A stretch of DNA of 64,000 bases from Diphasiastrum complanatum (Eukaryota > Streptophyta > Lycopodiopsida > Lycopodiales > Lycopodiaceae): NCBI GenBank assembly GCA_029204225.1, contig CM055097.1:26257039-26321038 (forward strand). The letters run 5' to 3'. Positions 59,936 through 64,000 of this stretch are shown piece after piece. How positions within the stretch are numbered: the first letter of the stretch is position 1; each line of letters begins with the position of its first letter. A program made the position numbers and the translations under genes. The notes under the pieces are model-generated. The model did no database searches, was not told the origin of the DNA, and saw nothing but the letters and a program-made list of their open reading frames with translations.

Positions 59936-62080
59936 GGCACTTTTCTTAGATATTTCAAAATTTAACCATTGGATCTTCACAAAAATTTTACAATAGTCAG
60001 ATCTAGGTTAGATTTATCTATAAAAATATTTGCGAAGGTTACTTCCTAGAAGATCTCAAAAAATCATGGAAAAAGTACATTTTTTTTAGCCGGAAAGGGG
60101 GGGGGGGTGTGGTTGGGGTTTGCAAAATTTTACGATTTTCTGGGAACAAACCCTTGCAGACTAGTATGCACTTGTATCTAGGTCAGATTCACCTGCTCAC
60201 CAAGCTGCAAGAGTTACTTTCCAAGGAATCTCAAAAATCTTGAAAAAAGTGCTTTTTTTTGGGGGTTTCTTGGCAGAATTTTAAGATTTTCTGGGAACAA
60301 ACCCTTGCAGACTAGTATGCACTTGTATTTAAGTCAGATTCACCTGCTCACAAAGCTACAAGAGTTACTTCCCAAGGAAACTCAAAAAATCTTGAAAAAA
60401 GTGCATTTTTTTGGGGTTTCTTTTCCAAAATTTTAAGATTTTCTGGAAACAAACCCTCGTTGACTAGTATACACTTCTATCTAAGTCAGATTTACTTTCA
60501 CAAAGCTGCAAGGGTTACTTCCCAAGGAAACTCAAAAAATCCTGAAAAAAGTGCATTTTTTTAGGGTTGTTTTGCAAAATTTTAAGATTTTCTGGGAACA
60601 AACCCTCGCAGACTGGTATGCATTTGTATCTAGGTCAGATTCACCTGCTCACCAAGCTACGAGAGTTACTTCCCAAAGAAACTCAAAAAATCTTAAAAAA
60701 AGTGCATTTTTTGGGGGGTGTTTTGGCCAAATTTTGAGATTTTCTAATCTTTGCAAGTTGGTATGTGTTTGTATCTGAGTCAAATCCACTTGCTTACCAA
60801 GCTGCGAGAGTTACTTCCCTAGGAAAAATTAAAAAATTTGTTGTCTGAGAAGGTTCTAGGCCACTTTTTGGCACTTTTTCTTAGATATTTCAAAATCTAA
60901 CCATTGGATCTTCACAAAATTTTTACAATAGTCAGATCTAGGTTAGATCTATCTATAAAAATATTTGCGAAGTTTACTTCCCAGTAGATCTCAAGAAATC
61001 ATGGAAAAAGTACATTTTTTTTGGGCGAGAAGGGGGGGGGGTGTTTTGCAAAATTTTACGATTTTCTCGGAACAAACCCTTGCAGACTAGTATGCACTTG
61101 TATCTAGGTCAAATTCACCTGCTCACCAAGCTGCGAGAGTTACTTCCCAAGGAATCTCAAAAAATCTTGAAAAAAGTGCATTTTTTTGGGGGTTTCTTGG
61201 CAAAATTTTAAGATTTTCTGGGAACAAACCCTTGCAGACTAGTATGCACTTGTATTTAAGTCAGATTCACCTACTCACAAAGCTGCAAGAGTTACTTCCC
61301 AAGGAAACTCAAAAGATCTTGAAAAAAGTGCATTTTTTTGGGGTTTCTTATCCAAAATTTTAAGATTTTCTGGAAACAAACCCTCGTTGACTGGTATACA
61401 CTTGTATCTAAGTCAGATTTACTTGCTCACAAAGCTGCAAGGGTTACTTCCCAAGGAAACTCAAAAAATCCTGAAAAAAGTGCATTTTTTTAGGGTTGTT
61501 TTGCAAAATTTTAAGATTTTCTGGGAACAAACCCTCGCAGACTGGTATGCATTTGTATCTAGGTCAGATTCACCTGCTCACCAAGCTGCGAGAGATACTT
61601 TCCAAGGAAACTCAAAAAAATCTTAAAAAAAGTGCACTTTTTGGAGGTGTTTTGGCCAAATTTTGAGATTTTCTAATCTTTGCAAGCTAGTATGTGTTTG
61701 TATCTTAGTCAAATCCACTTGCTTACCAAGCTGCGAGAGTTACTTCCCCGGGAAACTCAAAAATTTGTTGTCTGAGAAGGTTCTAGGCCACTTTTTGCTC
61801 TTGGGAACCTTCATAGGGGGAATTTTTTTAGGATCTAACTCTTGCAAACTTCTCTGTGTCCTTGTCTCAGTGAGATGGAACTTCATAGAGCTCTGCAAAG
61901 GTTACTTCCCAAGGAAACTCTAAAATTTGTTCTCTGAGAAGGTTCTAGGCCACTTTTTGCTCTTGGGAACCTTCATAGGGGCACTTTTTTTGGGATCTAA
62001 CTCTCGCAGACTTCTCTGTGTCCTTGTCTCAGTGAGATGGAACTTCAGATAGCTCTGCGAAGGTTATTTTTGAGTTTTGA
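59936..62080. repeat. Higher-order tandem array (~150-bp unit in ~930-bp blocks)
   Basis: The basic unit is GATTTTCTGGGAACAAACCC, TTGCAGACTAGTATGCACTTG, TCTAGGTCAGATTCACCTGC, CACCAAGCTGC(A/G)AGAG, TTACTTCCCAAGGAAACTC, AAAAAATCTTGAAAAAAGTGC. It recurs with starts near 60151, 60302, 60454 and 60603. Five or six units form a block opening with CACTTTTTCTTAGATATTTC (59936 and 60871), so the block itself is duplicated (59936-60870 and 60871-61795). Two shorter 140-bp units (GAAGGTTCTAGGCCAC...) follow to 62080. Open frames here are periodic artefacts. It lies downstream, on -, of a primer site at 62518-62537, so it is probably the leader of a minus-strand LTR element. Confidence 0.85.
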
Positions 62081-62517
62081 TTTTTTTTTTTTTACAGAAA
62101 TTTTTGAATTTTTTTTTGGGTTTTTCTCTGTACCCTGGAGCTGCTGCCAGTCATGCAAAGGTTCATGCCCACTGGTTTTTGAGAAATCAAAATCTGATGA
62201 GATTTTGCCTCTCCTTTTCCCTCCAAAAACAGATTTTGAGCTTTTTTCTAATTTTTATGGATTAACAAAGGGATACCGGGTGCTTGGATCTGATCCTCCC
62301 ACCTCACAATCTCTCCCTACAACACTTTAAACAAAAAATCAACACAAAAATGGCAAAATCTCGAAAAATAGCAAAACTAACACTAACTCACACTAATCTA
62401 ACCCCAAAAATTTTGATTTTTTAGGTGAAAGAGAATGGTGAGAGAGAAAAAAAAAAAAAAAAAGAGGGAGAGAGAGAAAGAGATTAAGAAAACTTTGCGG
62501 CGAAGAGAGTGTGTGGC
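62081..62517 (-). other. Retroelement leader next to the primer site
   Basis: Noncoding. It includes an A-run at about 62450-62463 and GA-rich DNA beside the primer site. It connects the tandem array to the primer-binding site. Confidence 0.4.
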
Positions 62518-62537
62518 GCTCCCCGGCAACGACACCA
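62518..62537 (-). other. Primer-binding site, tRNA-Asp type
   Basis: On - TGGTGTCGTTGCCGGGGAGC, almost identical to the tRNA-Asp primer-binding site of plant gypsy elements (TGGCGCCGTTGCCGGGGA). It is followed on the + side by TG at 62539, the expected LTR edge. Confidence 0.65.
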
Positions 62538-62538
62538 T

Positions 62539-64000
62539 TGTCGTGTCGTCGATGTAGCATAGGGGTCCATCGCTGGGAGCGACAACCTCGCCTTCACCTA
62601 CAAGAAGAGAGAGGGAGAGGAGAGAGATGAAGATAGAGAAACCAAGAGAGTTTTATTAGAATGAGAATGGAAGATGATACAATACAAAGGAAATGGCTTC
62701 CTCTTATAGATTTTAGAGGTGAGCCTCCTTCACTCTCATTGGCCACTTCATTGGGACAAGGATTCTAATCCAAGCCTTTAAAATAAACACAAGTTAAATA
62801 TATTGGTACTAAGAAAGCACAAGGGCACTCACATGATTCATGTGAGTTTTAAGTTGGACCCTTTTAGCTTTTTTATTTGCAACTTGACTTAGGGCCTCTA
62901 ATGTCATTTTAGAGTTTTAAGCTCCTGGTCTCTTATTCCTAGGAATTACAACTTGCTACTTGTGCTGGGTTGGGCTTACACGCGCAGGATGCCAGTGCCC
63001 TCACACTTATTATCCTACTTATAATGTACTGTGGTGGTGCCCACTAGGTAAGGCTTGGCCAACAGTATTTTAAGTGGTGGGACCCACTTGTTTATTACTG
63101 TGCAGGAAATACCCACAACAGAGACAACTATGCTTTCTTTGAGATTAGACATTCTGAATTGAGTGAGTGTCAATTGAGAAAGAAAACTACTAGAAAGCAT
63201 TCGTAGTGCAATACACATAAGTAAAATAGAGAATCTGAATTAAGCAATTGTGAATACAATGATCAGATCACAATCCTGTGTCCAAGAATGGTTCATAGTA
63301 ATGGTGCACTATGTGCAGTGATCTTACTTAGCTAGTTACAAATTAAATAACTATCTCTATTCCTTGAATGGCTTTCACTCTCTTTAAGATCTCTGATCTT
63401 ATGGAATCAGATAATTAAGACACAATGGAGTTAACGTAGGAACTCTGATTCACTCTTCTCCACTTGCACGTGTTCATCACATATTGTCTCATCATAATTT
63501 ATGTGAGTTACCATTATGTATATATACATGAGTTCGTAGGTGATCGAAGAGGATGTAGTCGAAGATCTCGAACTCGAAGAGTTTGTCATTGATTCCGCTT
63601 GTGTTTCAGTTGATTATTGCACAGACATTCAACTTCAGAGAGTAAGACTGCAAAATTGTCGTAGAGAGTGTGTGTGTATATTTACATAGTGTACTAGTGC
63701 TCAAGATGAACTCAAATGATTCGTGTTCTGATGACTCAAATTTTGGTGAGTTGGAGTGATGCTTAATTTCAACACCTTTAGAGTTGATCTAACTTATAGT
63801 AGGGTGAGTTTCCCCGTGGCTCCATGTCCTCACATGTGTGGGGCCCACTTGTGTACACAATTTACACTATTCTACATGGTTTTTGATCAAGCTAGATTTG
63901 CCAATTTTTGGCAATTTCTCACACGGATCATAGAATTCATTATGAATCCTACGATAGACTGATAAGGATATCTGCACATTCCTTGCTGATCTGCTTGAGT
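62539..64000 (-). mobile_element. 5' LTR of a minus-strand gypsy-type element, possibly nested
   Basis: It starts at the primer site and runs to the window edge or to an undetermined border; GA-rich, then AT-rich with no genes. The part 63760-63930 belongs to the repeat shared with 20.5-20.77 kb, so more than one element is probably present. TATA-like and polyadenylation-like words exist but I cannot place LTR subregions. Confidence 0.35.

Noticed and set aside
59732-61923. Series of similar open frames on +
   Set aside because: They repeat with the tandem array and change frame from unit to unit, so they are artefacts of the repeat.

Overview
The window is nuclear DNA of a land plant, most likely a seed plant. 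It is AT-rich, crowded with mobile elements, and its genes are split by short introns with clean GT/AG borders. The abundance of old, stop-riddled elements and the style of the genes would fit a gymnosperm or another large, repeat-rich plant genome. This is an inference; I cannot name a species.

Three genes can be reconstructed end to end from reading frame, splice sites and family motifs. (1) A BAHD acyltransferase lies on + at 18401-20019 (two exons, 492 aa, HIVAD and DFGWG motifs present). (2) A UDP-glucose 4-epimerase lies on - at 43811-46365 (nine exons, 359 aa, all catalytic motifs present). (3) A PAR1-like (photoassimilate-responsive) secreted cysteine-rich protein lies on - at 56742-57545 (three exons, 146 aa). 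They are far apart and there is no sign that they work as a cluster; each is an island between repeats.

Layout. 1-1.1 kb: two tandem Helitron-type 3' ends. 3.9-8 kb: a decayed LTR element with a tRNA-Asp-type primer site and a gag with four zinc knuckles. 7.5-14.7 kb: a pair of ~570-bp inverted arms around a 6-kb core that holds one copy (A) of an unusual transposon. 14.7-17.7 kb: gag-like and copia remnants. 18-20 kb: the BAHD gene. 21.4-25.0 kb: the second copy (B) of the unusual transposon, on -. 25.6-30.8 kb: low-complexity and minisatellite DNA and a candidate Helitron carrying a copia LTR with its primer site. 32.9-39.0 kb: a LINE interrupted by a copia element and by a hAT-like MITE, with further insertions inside the copia. 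39.4-42.6 kb: gypsy protease, hAT transposase and LINE 3'-end remnants. 43.8-46.4 kb: the epimerase gene. 48-52.8 kb: two copia remnants. 56.6-57.5 kb: the PAR1 gene behind a 100-bp TC microsatellite. 59.9-64 kb: a higher-order tandem array that appears to be the leader of a minus-strand LTR element whose primer site is at 62.5 kb.

The most interesting item is the transposon family seen twice (A at 11.25-13.54 kb, +; B at 21.44-25.0 kb, -). Both copies share an N-terminal LLGYCE/coiled-coil/SKGGY block and a C-terminal Ulp1 (C48)-like cysteine-peptidase domain, split by two introns at identical positions around an exon of exactly 105 bp. Copy B also keeps a middle region resembling a DDE-type transposase with a CLYC motif. 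I do not recognise a named superfamily with this combination.
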